A DNA stretch of 41,718 nucleotides from UBA1189 sp045647345 (GTDB lineage: Bacteria > Bacteroidota > Bacteroidia > Bacteroidales > Bacteroidaceae). The notes below the pieces were generated by a model. It saw only the letters and a program-made list of their open reading frames with translations. It did not search any database and was not told where the DNA came from. The stretch spans positions 1 to 41,718 of the forward strand of contig JAZRMG010000138.1 of the NCBI GenBank assembly GCA_045647345.1. Direction: 5' to 3'. Position 1 is the stretch's first letter. Every line of letters begins with the position of its first letter. This document shows positions 23,125-32,476 of this stretch, piece after piece. Position numbers and translations under genes: made by a program.

Positions 23125-23174
23125 CATACTACACCAACCTGTTGTTATAACCAAACATTGCCAGAAAGAAAAGC

Positions 23175-24089
23175 GTGAAAAGAATTTTTTTTCAGGATAC
23201 ATATATCTTCTTATTAAGAGTAAAGAGGTGGAATAGCATATGGCTTGTATTTTTGCTGTTTCAGTTCTGTTTTGCTTCATGTCATCGTACAGTGGAGCAT
23301 GGTGGAAAAACTCCTGTGGCTCAAGTCGGCAATTATTATTTGTATCAAGAAGATATAGCCTTGTTGCTGCCCTATGGGGTGTCAGTGGAAGATAGCATTG
23401 AGTTTGTTCGGGATTTCACCCGCAAATGGCTCGAGGAACAAGTGCTGTACGAAAAAGCTGAGCATAATATTCGGGGCGATGAACGCATAGAACGGATGGT
23501 TGAGGAGTATCGCAGAACACTTGTTCTGAATAGTTACGAACAGCTTCTTATTGCTCAGAGAATGTCTGAAGAACTGACAGAAGCTGCTTTGATAGACTAT
23601 TATGAGAAGAATAGACAGTTGTTTATGCTTGAAGAACCTGTAATCAAGGGGGTCTTTATTAAGGCTCCGCTATCCTCTCCTGGAATAAAGGAACTGAAGC
23701 GATGGTATAAAGAGGGATCTGAGGCTTCGCTTGAGCAGTTGGAGAAATATGCTTTCCGTAATGCGGTCATCTATGAGTATTTCTATGATTATTGGGTTCC
23801 TGTATCAGAGCTGGAAGGTAAGCTCATCGTAAACTTGGCTGAATTGGGCGAGAATTTTGAGAAGCATCGTGATATTGAAGTTGAGGATGATGAGTATTGT
23901 TATCTGCTTCATATAGAAGAATATGTGCTTAAAGGCGAGGAGAAACCTTACGAACTGGCCCGTCAAGAAATCATCGATTTGTTGAGCAATAAGCAGAAGG
24001 TCGATTTTATGGATAAGGTGAAAAAAGATTTGTATAATCAGTCCATGAGTATGGGCAGAATAAAATTCTATAGTGATGAGATATTGTAA
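23175..24089 (+). CDS. SurA-like lipoprotein, degenerate rotamase
   Basis: The 304-residue protein has an N-terminal hydrophobic segment ending in the lipobox FASC, so it is probably a lipoprotein. The SurA-like N-terminal helices are present (about 40-135), but the following region lacks the AAHIL and SxDxxxxxGG motifs of an active parvulin. It is likely a chaperone or a partner of its neighbours, without isomerase activity. I take the GTG at 23175 as the start, since no ATG precedes the signal peptide. Its end overlaps the next gene by 14 bases. Confidence 0.78.
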   Translation: MKRIFFQDTYIFLLRVKRWNSIWLVFLLFQFCFASCHRTVEHGGKTPVAQVGNYYLYQEDIALLLPYGVSVEDSIEFVRDFTRKWLEEQVLYEKAEHNIRGDERIERMVEEYRRTLVLNSYEQLLIAQRMSEELTEAALIDYYEKNRQLFMLEEPVIKGVFIKAPLSSPGIKELKRWYKEGSEASLEQLEKYAFRNAVIYEYFYDYWVPVSELEGKLIVNLAELGENFEKHRDIEVEDDEYCYLLHIEEYVLKGEEKPYELARQEIIDLLSNKQKVDFMDKVKKDLYNQSMSMGRIKFYSDEIL

Positions 24090-25425
24090 GATATACATGA
24101 TACTATGTGGATTGTTGGCCTTATTGCCAACAAGTGCACAAAATAATGTGATCGATGAAGTCGTTTGGGTTGTTGGTGATGATGCCATACTCAAATCAGA
24201 TGTTGAACAAGCACGTCTCCACTTTATGATGTCGGGACAGAATATAGAGGGAGAGCCATATTGTGTTATTCCTGAACAATTGGCCATCCAGAAGCTGTTT
24301 CTGCATCAAGCAGCTATTGATAGTGTGGAGGTGACCGAACAGGAAGTTCTCAATGCTGTGGAACGCGAAATTAGTGGTCAGATTGCACGTATTGGCTCGC
24401 GTGAGAAGATGGAAGAATATTATGGTAAGTCCTCCACGCAGATACGTGAAGAGTTGCGTGAAACGATGCGAGACCGAATGGTAGTAGAAAAGATGCAGAG
24501 GACGCTCTTTGAAGGTGTCAAGGTCACTCCATCTGAGGTGCGTCGTGGATATGATGGTATGAAAGAGGATGAAATACCTTTTGTGCCTACTCAAGTGGAG
24601 GTGCAGATTATAACTCAACAACCTGACATCCCACTCGAAGAAATTGAACGGGTAAAAACCGAATTGCGTGAATATACCGAGCGAGTGAATAGTGGTGAGG
24701 CTCAGTTCTCTACATTGGCTGTATTCTATTCGCAAGATCCAGAATCAGCACGCCGTGGGGGAGAGTTAGACTTCTTTAGACGTGGTGAGATGGTGCCCGA
24801 GTTCTCGACTGTTGCATTTAACCTTACTGAGCCTAACAAGGTGTCGAAGATTGTAGAAACAGAATTTGGATTCCATATCATACAGCTTATTGAGAAACGT
24901 GGCGATCGCGTGAAAGCACGCCATATTCTGCGTAAGCCTGAAGTTCCAGCTGAGAGTGTCAATGCCTCATTAGCACGCCTTGATTCGATTGCTGATGATA
25001 TCCGTGGTGGCAAGTTCACATTTGAGGAGGCTGTCGTACTTTCGGCCGATAAGAATACGCGTAAAAACTTCGGCCTTATGAGTAATGAGATGACCCTTTC
25101 GTCACGTTTTGAATTGCAGGAATTGCCTCAGGAGGTGGCAAAGGCTGTGTATGGCATGAATGTCGGTGAAATATCTGCACCTTTTGTTATGATTGACAAG
25201 AGTGGTAAAGAGGTATGCGCTATCGTGAAGCTGAAGAACCGCATCGATGGGCATAGAGCAAATCCGATGGAGGACTTTCAAGTTGTTAAAGATGTGATAT
25301 TATCGAAAATGAAGCAACAAAAGATGGAAGAGTGGATTAAGCAGAAGCAGAAAACGACATATGTACGCATCAATGAGAATTGGTGTGATTGTGAATTTCA
25401 ATATCCAGGGTGGGGGCAACAATGA
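24076..25425 (+). CDS. surA: SurA-type peptidyl-prolyl isomerase and chaperone
   Basis: The 449-residue protein has a signal peptide (through about residue 21, TSAQ), the SurA N-domain (25-165) and two rotamase-like domains. The first (about 172-275) has SQDPESARRGGELDFF and FGFHIIQLIEKR. The second (about 277-385) has ARHIL and GEISAPF but lacks the glycine pair of the active form. SurA escorts newly exported outer-membrane proteins through the periplasm. I chose the ATG at 24076; a GTG three bases upstream is also possible. The next gene starts on the overlapping ATGA at its stop. Confidence 0.86.
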   Translation: MRYCKIYMILCGLLALLPTSAQNNVIDEVVWVVGDDAILKSDVEQARLHFMMSGQNIEGEPYCVIPEQLAIQKLFLHQAAIDSVEVTEQEVLNAVEREISGQIARIGSREKMEEYYGKSSTQIREELRETMRDRMVVEKMQRTLFEGVKVTPSEVRRGYDGMKEDEIPFVPTQVEVQIITQQPDIPLEEIERVKTELREYTERVNSGEAQFSTLAVFYSQDPESARRGGELDFFRRGEMVPEFSTVAFNLTEPNKVSKIVETEFGFHIIQLIEKRGDRVKARHILRKPEVPAESVNASLARLDSIADDIRGGKFTFEEAVVLSADKNTRKNFGLMSNEMTLSSRFELQELPQEVAKAVYGMNVGEISAPFVMIDKSGKEVCAIVKLKNRIDGHRANPMEDFQVVKDVILSKMKQQKMEEWIKQKQKTTYVRINENWCDCEFQYPGWGQQ

Positions 25426-27302
25426 TGTGGCACAAAGGTTGGGCATTTCTCGTGTTGCTACTTTCGGGGTGTGGCGTTTTGTCGGCTCAAGTGTCTCGTC
25501 AGGAAGTGGATGCCGAGCGTATTGTACCTCAGAATGCGAGTCTTGAGGTTATATCGGTTGATGAGAAAGTGGTAGAAACGAAGTGGGTAGCACCCAAAAA
25601 GATGAAGGTTGCGGATGAGTCATCGCGGCCTGCTGCCGAGCAACCTATACAAAAAAGAGTCGTTAGTGACTCTCTTGCCATGAACCGAAGGAAGATGGGT
25701 AGAAATTATTCTGATGAATCACTGGTGAGTGTAGAAGAGACAAATTCGCGCGATTCTATACGTGAACGTTATGTGTATCTGCTGCACGCCGATGAGACAC
25801 GCTTCAATCAAAGGATTAATCCTGATGCGCAGATATTGGTAGGAGATGTTGCTTTCCGTCATGATAGTATGTATATGTATTGTGATAGTGCGCTTTTCTA
25901 CGAGGCAAGCAATTCGCTTGATGCGTTCGGTAATATTTGTATGAATCAAGGAGATACCTTGTTCCTGTATGGCGATAGACTCTACTATGATGGTAATGAA
26001 ATGTTAGCCCGGGTGCGTGACAATGTGGTAATGATTGATAATAACATGACGCTCACGACGGATAGTCTTAATTATGATCGTACGATTAATTTGGGCTATT
26101 ATTTCAATTGGGGTACAGTGGAGGATACGCTCAATGTGCTTACTTCGGAATGGGGAGAGTATGATACCCAAACCAATGATGCCGTATTCAACTATGACGT
26201 GACGCTTACTAATCCTAATTTCGTGCTTACCTCCGATACCCTACTTTACAATACCAAGACGCAAGTGGCGACTATTGTGGGACCATCGAATATTAATAGT
26301 GATGAGAATCATATTTATTCTACTTTAGGTCGTTATTATACTTCTACAGAGCAAGCTCATCTACTCAATCGTTCTGTGCTTTCGAATGACGACAAGCGGT
26401 TGGTGGGTGATAGTATCTATTATGACCGCAATGGTGGTTATGGTGAGGCGTTCAAAAATGTCGAGATGGATGATTTTGCTGGTAAAACACGTCTTTTGGG
26501 TGATTATACCTATTATAATGAGTTGTCTGATTCAGCCTATGCGACCCAGCGTGCTGTAGCTATAGACTATTCTCAGGGAGACAGTATGTTCATTCATGGT
26601 GACACGCTTCGCTTGCTCACTCGTTTCCCTGATACCGATTCGGTGTATCGCATAGTGCAAGCATATCGCAAGGTTCGTATCTATCGTGACGATGTGCAGG
26701 CAGTGTGCGATTCGTTAGAGTTCAATTCGCTTGACTCGTGTATGACGATGTTTTTCGATCCTGTGGTGTGGAATGGTCCGCAGCAGGTGCTAGGCGAGGT
26801 TATAAGGGTGTATCTTAATGACAGCACGGTAGAGTGGGCACATGTGGAGAATCAGGCGCTTATTGTCGAGCAAGTAGACTCCAATAACTTTAACCAAATT
26901 AGTGGAAGAGAGGTCAAGGCCTATTTTGTAGATGGTAATATTGATAAGTCCGATGTGATTGGCAATGTGATGGTAATATACTATTACACCGAGATGGGCG
27001 ATAGCGTGGCCTATGGCGTGAATACGACAGAATGTAGCTACCTTACGGCCTATATGAAAAATCGTCAGGTCGATAAGTTGTTCATTAAGGAACAGTCTAA
27101 TGGCGTATTTTATCCTATTACACAAATACCGTCAGGAAAAGACCGACTTTCCAATTTTGCCTGGCTTAACAAACTTAGGCCTTTGAGTAAATACGACATT
27201 ATGCAATGGCGTGGCAAGGAGGAGGAGCAAAAACTTAAGACAACGACGCGTCGTAATGTTCCGTTGCCTTCACTAAAAGGATTGATTGAACAGAAAGAAT
27301 AA
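25422..27302 (+). CDS. OstA-like (LptA/OstA family) protein
   Basis: The 626-residue secreted protein has a signal peptide (LVLLLSGCGVLSAQ, with a possible lipobox) and a long repeat-rich beta region of the OstA/LptA type, with recurring D-S-L-x-Y-D-R or D-T-L-x-Y strands (for example TDSLNYDRT, SDTLLYNT, GDSIYYDRN). This is the Bacteroidetes OstA-like form, much longer than E. coli LptA. Such beta-jelly-roll proteins bind lipopolysaccharide and carry it across the periplasm; that function is inferred for this family. The start overlaps the surA stop, and its place after three SurA-like genes fits an outer-membrane assembly operon. Confidence 0.85.
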   Translation: MMWHKGWAFLVLLLSGCGVLSAQVSRQEVDAERIVPQNASLEVISVDEKVVETKWVAPKKMKVADESSRPAAEQPIQKRVVSDSLAMNRRKMGRNYSDESLVSVEETNSRDSIRERYVYLLHADETRFNQRINPDAQILVGDVAFRHDSMYMYCDSALFYEASNSLDAFGNICMNQGDTLFLYGDRLYYDGNEMLARVRDNVVMIDNNMTLTTDSLNYDRTINLGYYFNWGTVEDTLNVLTSEWGEYDTQTNDAVFNYDVTLTNPNFVLTSDTLLYNTKTQVATIVGPSNINSDENHIYSTLGRYYTSTEQAHLLNRSVLSNDDKRLVGDSIYYDRNGGYGEAFKNVEMDDFAGKTRLLGDYTYYNELSDSAYATQRAVAIDYSQGDSMFIHGDTLRLLTRFPDTDSVYRIVQAYRKVRIYRDDVQAVCDSLEFNSLDSCMTMFFDPVVWNGPQQVLGEVIRVYLNDSTVEWAHVENQALIVEQVDSNNFNQISGREVKAYFVDGNIDKSDVIGNVMVIYYYTEMGDSVAYGVNTTECSYLTAYMKNRQVDKLFIKEQSNGVFYPITQIPSGKDRLSNFAWLNKLRPLSKYDIMQWRGKEEEQKLKTTTRRNVPLPSLKGLIEQKE

Positions 27303-27311
27303 AAATACGTT

Positions 27312-27593
27312 ATGGGAATATTTAATCAGCGGAAGCCGCGAGGGTTCCAACATCAGTATATCTATATAGATGAGCGCAGAGAGCGTCTTAAGGCAATGGA
27401 GGAGCGTGTTAAACGTGAATTGGGTCTACTCCCTTCAAAAGAAACGACCATAGAAGACAGAATCCGTGGCAAGTTTGTCGAACAGACCTCGCATCTGAGA
27501 CGTCAGCAGGAAAAGGAGAAAACGATTTCGTCTAAGTTGCTGATTTTGATAGCAGCCTTATTGGTTATACTCCTTTATGTATTGTTGAGATGA
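27312..27593 (+). CDS. Small single-pass membrane protein
   Basis: The 93-residue protein has a basic, helical N-terminal part (about 1-70, with many Arg, Glu and Lys) and one C-terminal membrane segment (about 74-92, LLILIAALLVILLYVLL). I do not recognise a named family, though a small gene in this place between OstA and mutL seems common in Bacteroidales. A tail-anchored partner of the envelope machinery is possible. Its stop overlaps the mutL start (ATGA). Confidence 0.75.
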   Translation: MGIFNQRKPRGFQHQYIYIDERRERLKAMEERVKRELGLLPSKETTIEDRIRGKFVEQTSHLRRQQEKEKTISSKLLILIAALLVILLYVLLR

Positions 27594-29485
27594 CATCTAT
27601 GATTAATGAAGATTTAATACATTTATTACCTGATTCTGTCGCCAATCAAATAGCGGCAGGTGAGGTTATCCAGCGTCCAGCTTCGGTAGTGAAGGAGTTG
27701 GTCGAAAACTCTGTTGATGCTGGTGCGACAGTTATTCAAGTGCGTCTGACCGATGCTGGGCGTACCAATATCCAGGTTATTGACAATGGCCGGGGTATGT
27801 CCGAGACCGATGCCCGCATGTCATTTGAGCGTCACGCAACCTCAAAGATCAAGTCGCCCGATGACCTCTTTGCATTACAGACCTTTGGCTTCCGCGGCGA
27901 AGCCTTGGCCTCTATAGCTGCAGTTGCGCAGGTCGAGTTGCGTACTCGCCGTGCCGAAGATGAGTTGGGCACAATGATTCATATCGCAGGCTCCAAAATC
28001 GAGTCCCAGGAGGCGACCATGTGTCCTGTTGGTACGAACTTTCAGGTAAAGAATCTCTTTTTCAATGTGCCAGCTCGTCGCAAGTTCCTCAAATCCAATC
28101 AGACGGAGCTCAACAATGTGATAACCGAATTAGAACGTGTGGCTTTGGTGCATCCAGAGATATCTTTCATGCTCTATCACAACGATGTAGAACTCATGAA
28201 TGTTCCACAGACTTCTATGCGCCAGCGTATTCAGCACCTGTTCGGAAAGAAGGTAGGACAAGAGTTACTGTCTATAGATGTTGATACTACACTGGTTCGT
28301 GTGAATGGTTATGTGGGCTTGCCGGAGAGTGCTCGCAAGAAGGGCTCCCATTGCTTCTTCTTTGTCAATGGACGCTATATGCGCCATCCCTATTTCCATA
28401 AGGCGGTGATGGAGGCATACGAGCATCTCATTCCTCCCACTGAACAGGTACCCTATTTCCTTTATTTTACGGTAGAGCCCTCGCGTATTGATGTCAATAT
28501 CCATCCCACAAAGACAGAGATTAAGTTTGAGGACGATCAGGCTATTTGGCAGATACTGATGGCATCGGTGCGTGAGGTCCTAGGCCGCAGTAATATGGCA
28601 CCCTCCATAGATTTTGATGTAGCAGACCGTCCTGATATCCCCGTGTTCCCATCTGATAATCAGTATCCGCAGCCTCCCCAACCATGTGTTGATACCAGTT
28701 ACAATCCATTCACACAGAGTCGGACGTCTGAGTATAAGCGTTCAGTAGGCCATTGGGAGGAATTGTACAAAGGTATAGGTGACGAAGCGACAGGAAAGGA
28801 TTACTTTCTCGACTCGCTGCTCCCTGCTGATGAGCCTGCTACCTTCATCTCATCAGCCAATCCGGTTGTTGATGCCGATGGTGCAGGGTCACAGCTCTTT
28901 GAGATAGAAGAAAGTCAGGGTAGGACATCTGAATGTTTCCAGTACAAGGGCCGTTATATTGTGACCTCCATGAAGTCGGGTCTGATGCTAATCAATCAGC
29001 ATAGAGCTCATGTGCGTATCCTGTACCAGCGCTACCTTGGTCAGCTAATTGGGCATCCGGCGCCTTCGCAAGGATTATTGTTTCCTGAGATGATTACGTT
29101 GCCTATTTCTCAAGCCGTTGTCATGGAGCAGTTGATTGGCGACTTTGCAGGGTTGGGGTTCGATATCACCAATCTCGGTGGTGGTTCCTTTGCCATTCAG
29201 GGTGTTCCTTTGGGCATTGATGGTTTGTCACCGGCAACATTGGTTAGCCATATGCTGGCTGATGCTGTCGATAGAGGCGATGTGAATAAGGAAGAGCAGC
29301 ATCGCGCTATTGCACTGACGATGGCCCGTGCGGCAGCAATAGTTGTCGGTCAAGTGCTTTCAAACGATGAGATGTCACAACTGTTGGACGAGCTGTTTGC
29401 GTGCGAGGTTCCAGCTTATACTCCCGATGGAAAGAAAGTCTTCATCATTATCGAAGATGAAGAAATCCAACGGATGTTTTGTTGA
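27590..29485 (+). CDS. mutL: DNA mismatch repair protein MutL
   Basis: MutL links mismatch recognition by MutS to strand incision and removal. The 631-residue protein has the GHKL ATPase motifs: ENSVDAGA, DNGRGMS, SKIKSPDDLF and GFRGEALASI. NIHPTKTEIKF follows in the transducer domain, and a C-terminal dimerisation domain occupies about 440-630. The endonuclease motif DQHAxxExxxxE of many non-enteric MutL proteins is not kept. The same place reads NQHRAHVRILYQ (N469 onward), so the nicking activity is doubtful. The gene overlaps the small membrane protein gene by four bases, which is odd for a repair gene in an envelope operon but is seen in related genomes. Confidence 0.95.
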   Translation: MTSMINEDLIHLLPDSVANQIAAGEVIQRPASVVKELVENSVDAGATVIQVRLTDAGRTNIQVIDNGRGMSETDARMSFERHATSKIKSPDDLFALQTFGFRGEALASIAAVAQVELRTRRAEDELGTMIHIAGSKIESQEATMCPVGTNFQVKNLFFNVPARRKFLKSNQTELNNVITELERVALVHPEISFMLYHNDVELMNVPQTSMRQRIQHLFGKKVGQELLSIDVDTTLVRVNGYVGLPESARKKGSHCFFFVNGRYMRHPYFHKAVMEAYEHLIPPTEQVPYFLYFTVEPSRIDVNIHPTKTEIKFEDDQAIWQILMASVREVLGRSNMAPSIDFDVADRPDIPVFPSDNQYPQPPQPCVDTSYNPFTQSRTSEYKRSVGHWEELYKGIGDEATGKDYFLDSLLPADEPATFISSANPVVDADGAGSQLFEIEESQGRTSECFQYKGRYIVTSMKSGLMLINQHRAHVRILYQRYLGQLIGHPAPSQGLLFPEMITLPISQAVVMEQLIGDFAGLGFDITNLGGGSFAIQGVPLGIDGLSPATLVSHMLADAVDRGDVNKEEQHRAIALTMARAAAIVVGQVLSNDEMSQLLDELFACEVPAYTPDGKKVFIIIEDEEIQRMFC

Positions 29486-29552
29486 CATCCGGTATTGTAA
29501 AGTAAATAAGATATCTATATTTGCATTATTATAAATAGTGCGGACCTCTTTT

Positions 29553-30038
29553 CTATTCGTGACTCAGTATTGAGTGCAGCAAACCCTTGCAAGCATCCTC
29601 AAGAATATCGATCACGTTTTCGAATCCCTGTGCTCCGCCATAGTAAGGGTCGGGCACATGGTCAGCTACGATTTGTGTGCAATATTCCGTCATACGGTGT
29701 ATCTTCGTCTCGGCTTCGATGCTAGGTGCCAAATTGTGCAGTTCGCTGATGTTACTATCGTCCATGCCTATGATGAGGTCAAACTCCTCAAAATCGGTAA
29801 TGTGAACTGGTCGTGACCGATGCGTGATGTGGTATCCACGGCGCGATGCATGAGCGCGCATACGTGGGTCGGCCAGCTCGCCTTGATGGTAGCTGATGAG
29901 TCCTGCCGAGTCCACTTTGATGGTCATGTCCAGCCCCTCTTTGCGGAGGATGGTGCGCATCACCTCCTCGGCTGTGCATGAGCGGCAAATGTTGCCGAGG
30001 CACACGAAGAGGATGCGTGTCGTCGTGTCGTTATTCAT
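29553..30038 (-). CDS. Low molecular weight protein-tyrosine phosphatase
   Basis: The 161-residue protein has the P-loop VCLGNICRS with catalytic Cys13 and Arg19 (CX5R), and the general-acid motif DPYYGG. Both are typical of low-molecular-weight tyrosine phosphatases. The residue after CRS is Cys and not the usual Pro. In bacteria such enzymes often control capsule or exopolysaccharide kinases, but no kinase or capsule gene is nearby. It is convergent with mutL and divergent from the DUF3316 gene. Confidence 0.92.
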   Translation of the reverse strand: MNNDTTTRILFVCLGNICRSCTAEEVMRTILRKEGLDMTIKVDSAGLISYHQGELADPRMRAHASRRGYHITHRSRPVHITDFEEFDLIIGMDDSNISELHNLAPSIEAETKIHRMTEYCTQIVADHVPDPYYGGAQGFENVIDILEDACKGLLHSILSHE

Positions 30039-30078
30039 ATCTTTCGTAGTAAATGGTTGCCTGTTCTTTTATCTCAGG

Positions 30079-30086
30079 CAAAGGTA
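30079..30086 (-). promoter_or_regulatory. -7 box of the tyrosine phosphatase gene
   Basis: The minus strand reads TACCTTTG, a -7 match about 40 bases before the ATG. No good TTTG lies at -33. Confidence 0.5.
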
Positions 30087-30259
30087 GTGCTTTTTCATTG
30101 ATATGCGTTATGCATGGACCCTATTTTTCTTTCACGACTCATTGCCATTCTTTAGCGTTAGATGCAATCAATAGAGACTTTCTAAAAAAAGAGGGGATTC
30201 TTTTGCATAGTTCAAAAAACTTGACGAACTTTGTTAACTGCTTAGCCAAAACTCAAGTC

Positions 30260-31093
30260 ATGAAGAAGTATATACTATTCCTCATCACAGCTATCAGCGG
30301 CATATTGTGTTCTATAGCCCAACCCCTTGATGCTACTCGCTTTGAGGAACGTACATTTTCCCTCGGAGGTGGCTCAACACACTTGCTTGACACCTACCTC
30401 TCACCTCTTAAATATAAAGGAGGGCATGTGGCCATAATGGATGAGCGCTTTTCGCAGAAGAGTGTTTCGAACAAACATTGGTTTGCGCAGTCGCTTCTCT
30501 CGCTCCATGGACACTACACGTTGGCGGCAGAGAACAGAGGACTTATGGTCGCGGGAATGGCACACTATGCATACACCTATTTTTACCGTCCTTTACACAC
30601 TGACCGATGGAATCTTTACGTAGGTCCACAAGGGCAGTTGCGCATTGGTGGCGTATATAACTTGCGTAACTCTAACAATCCTGCACAGCTGAAACTGGGT
30701 GTAAACCTCTCCGCTTCAGCAATGGGGAAGTACAGCTTTGCATTGTGGCAGATACCAATGAACGTACGTTTGCAGGCTGACATTCCTTTGTTGGGGGTAG
30801 CTTTTGCTCCCGACTATGGACAGTCTTACTACGAGATTTTCTATCTCGGGCATGGTGAAAGATGCGTACATTACACATCACCCTATAACAACCCCTCTTT
30901 GCGCACTGACCTTAGTTGCGATATGCAGTTCCGTTCATGCAGTCTTCGGCTCACTTGGCTGCAAGATTTTTACTATTGGCGTCTTGGTGGAAATCAATAT
31001 CGCATGAACACCTGTTCTCTCATGATTGGCTATGTGAGCAATTTGTATAAAGTGTTTCGCGGAGATATTTCCCAACAATATATTCCATATTGA
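30260..31093 (+). CDS. DUF3316 family secreted protein
   Basis: The 277-residue protein has a signal peptide (KKYILFLITAISGILCSIAQ) and the motifs of the DUF3316 family: GGGSTHLLDTYLSPLKYKG, LRNSNNPAQLKLGVNLS and the well-kept PLLGVAFAPDYGQSYYEIF. It ends in aromatic, beta-rich residues, so it is probably an outer-membrane beta barrel of unknown function. The start is the ATG at 30260-30262; the 69 residues upstream in the same frame are not protein-like. A promoter is not obvious. An S41 peptidase gene follows after 48 bases. Confidence 0.82.
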   Translation: MKKYILFLITAISGILCSIAQPLDATRFEERTFSLGGGSTHLLDTYLSPLKYKGGHVAIMDERFSQKSVSNKHWFAQSLLSLHGHYTLAAENRGLMVAGMAHYAYTYFYRPLHTDRWNLYVGPQGQLRIGGVYNLRNSNNPAQLKLGVNLSASAMGKYSFALWQIPMNVRLQADIPLLGVAFAPDYGQSYYEIFYLGHGERCVHYTSPYNNPSLRTDLSCDMQFRSCSLRLTWLQDFYYWRLGGNQYRMNTCSLMIGYVSNLYKVFRGDISQQYIPY

Positions 31094-31141
31094 ATAATTA
31101 ATTATCAAAGAATTGTGAGGATTATCCTTTATCTGTACACG

Positions 31142-32173
31142 ATGAGACCCAAGCACCTTCACTTGACAATACCCTATTTTAGATATGTCATAGTACTATG
31201 CGCCATGCTGGCATCATGCACTAAGACCGAAGAGTTCGATAATACCCCTATGGGGAATTTCGAAGCCCTGTGGCATATCATCGATGAACGCTATTGTTTC
31301 TTCGATTATAAGTCCGATGAGTATGGGCTTGATTGGGATGCTGTATATCGTAGCTATAGTCGTAAGATAGCTGATGGAATGAGTGATGTCGGGCTCTTTG
31401 AAGTCTTAGGCGATATGCTCGATGAACTACGCGATGGTCATGTAAACCTCTATGCTGCGCATGACGTGGCTCGTTATTGGGACTTCCATGAAGGCTATGC
31501 CCCAAATTTCAGTGCAGAGTTACAAACACACTATCTCGGTTCCGACTACAAGATTGCTTCAGGACTACGCTATACAATCCTACCAGACAATATCGGCTAT
31601 ATCTACGTCCCCTCATTTTCGAGCAGTATTGGCGAAGGTAACCTTGACGAGTGTCTTCACGCCTTGGCACTTTGTCGAGGACTTATCATCGATGTGCGCA
31701 ATAATGGTGGTGGCAATCTTAACAATGCAGAGACATTGGCAGCCCGCTTTACCAATGAGCGTATACTTACAGGATATATCTGTCATAAAAATGGACCTGG
31801 ACATAGCGATTTTTCCTCCCCCCAACCTGTATACCTTGAAAGCTCTAATCGTATACGTTGGCAGAAGCCTGTATGTGTGCTTACCAATCGTAGCTCTTAC
31901 AGTGCGACAAATGATTTTGTCAAGATTATGCGTATTCTACCCTCTGTGACCATCGTCGGTGACCATACGGGAGGCGGCTCTGGACTTCCCTTCTCTTCAG
32001 AGCTCCCCAATGGCTGGAGCGTACGTTTCTCTGCCTGTCCCTCTTTTGATGTCGACATGCAGCAGACCGAGTTTGGTATAGCTCCCGACGTTGAGGTTTA
32101 TATCACCGACAAAGACTATGCCCAGGGAATAGATACAATTATCGAAGAGGCTAGAAAAATATTGGGCAAATAG
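31142..32173 (+). CDS. S41 family peptidase, lipoprotein
   Basis: The 343-residue protein has a lipoprotein signal (VIVLCAMLASC) followed by an S41 domain. The conserved parts are LDELRDGHVNLY, IGYIYVPSFSS, GLIIDVRNNGGG (a substrate-clamp motif) and LTNRSSYSATNDFV, which holds the nucleophile serine region. The next segment reads GDHTGGGSGLPFSSELPNGW. This lacks the Lys found in CtpA but is usual, as I recall, for the Bacteroidetes S41 branch. It is likely a periplasmic or surface protease for misfolded or exported proteins. I chose the ATG at 31142; a GTG at 31115 is in frame. Confidence 0.87.
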   Translation: MRPKHLHLTIPYFRYVIVLCAMLASCTKTEEFDNTPMGNFEALWHIIDERYCFFDYKSDEYGLDWDAVYRSYSRKIADGMSDVGLFEVLGDMLDELRDGHVNLYAAHDVARYWDFHEGYAPNFSAELQTHYLGSDYKIASGLRYTILPDNIGYIYVPSFSSSIGEGNLDECLHALALCRGLIIDVRNNGGGNLNNAETLAARFTNERILTGYICHKNGPGHSDFSSPQPVYLESSNRIRWQKPVCVLTNRSSYSATNDFVKIMRILPSVTIVGDHTGGGSGLPFSSELPNGWSVRFSACPSFDVDMQQTEFGIAPDVEVYITDKDYAQGIDTIIEEARKILGK

Positions 32174-32246
32174 AAGAAAACACTCAGAATAGGGAAATAA
32201 AGAAAAATAAATCATCAATCATAAAAAATAAATCAAATAAAAGTCT

Positions 32247-32254
32247 TATCTTTG
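32247..32254 (+). promoter_or_regulatory. -7 box for tRNA-Leu
   Basis: TATCTTTG matches the consensus and lies 18 bases before the mature tRNA. No -33 TTTG is seen in the A-rich upstream sequence. Confidence 0.6.
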
Positions 32255-32272
32255 TAGCTGAAAATACAATTG

Positions 32273-32354
32273 GCGCTTGTGGCGAAATTGGTAGACGCGC
32301 CAGACTTAGGATCTGGTGTAGTGATACGTGTAGGTTCGAGTCCTATCAGGCGCA
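32273..32354 (+). tRNA. tRNA-Leu (anticodon UAG)
   Basis: The acceptor stem GCGCTTG pairs with CAGGCGC, including one G-T pair. The anticodon loop CTTAGGA carries UAG, and the arm after it forms the long variable region of a leucine tRNA. The T-loop GTTCGAGTC is intact and the discriminator base is A. CCA is not encoded. It reads CUA, and other CUN codons by wobble. Confidence 0.95.
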
Positions 32355-32363
32355 CAATGGGAC

Positions 32364-32398
32364 AAAAGAGGAATTTTCGAGAGAATTTTCCTCTTTTT
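32364..32398 (+). terminator. Terminator of tRNA-Leu
   Basis: Arms AAAAGAGGAA (32364-32373) and TTCCTCTTTT (32388-32397) form a 10-bp stem just after the tRNA, and the stem ends in a run of T. This is a good rho-independent terminator. Confidence 0.75.
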
Positions 32399-32402
32399 CA
32401 TT

Positions 32403-32436
32403 TACATACATGCACCGCGTGCGGTACATGTATGTA
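32403..32436. repeat. 34-bp near-perfect palindrome
   Basis: Arms TACATACATGCACCGC and GCGGTACATGTATGTA are complementary at 15 of 16 positions around a two-base centre. The CACCGCG core resembles the palindrome at 9195-9222. Confidence 0.8.
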
Positions 32437-32476
32437 CCAAACTTGGTACAACTGCACAAATTCTGCAATGCATCTG

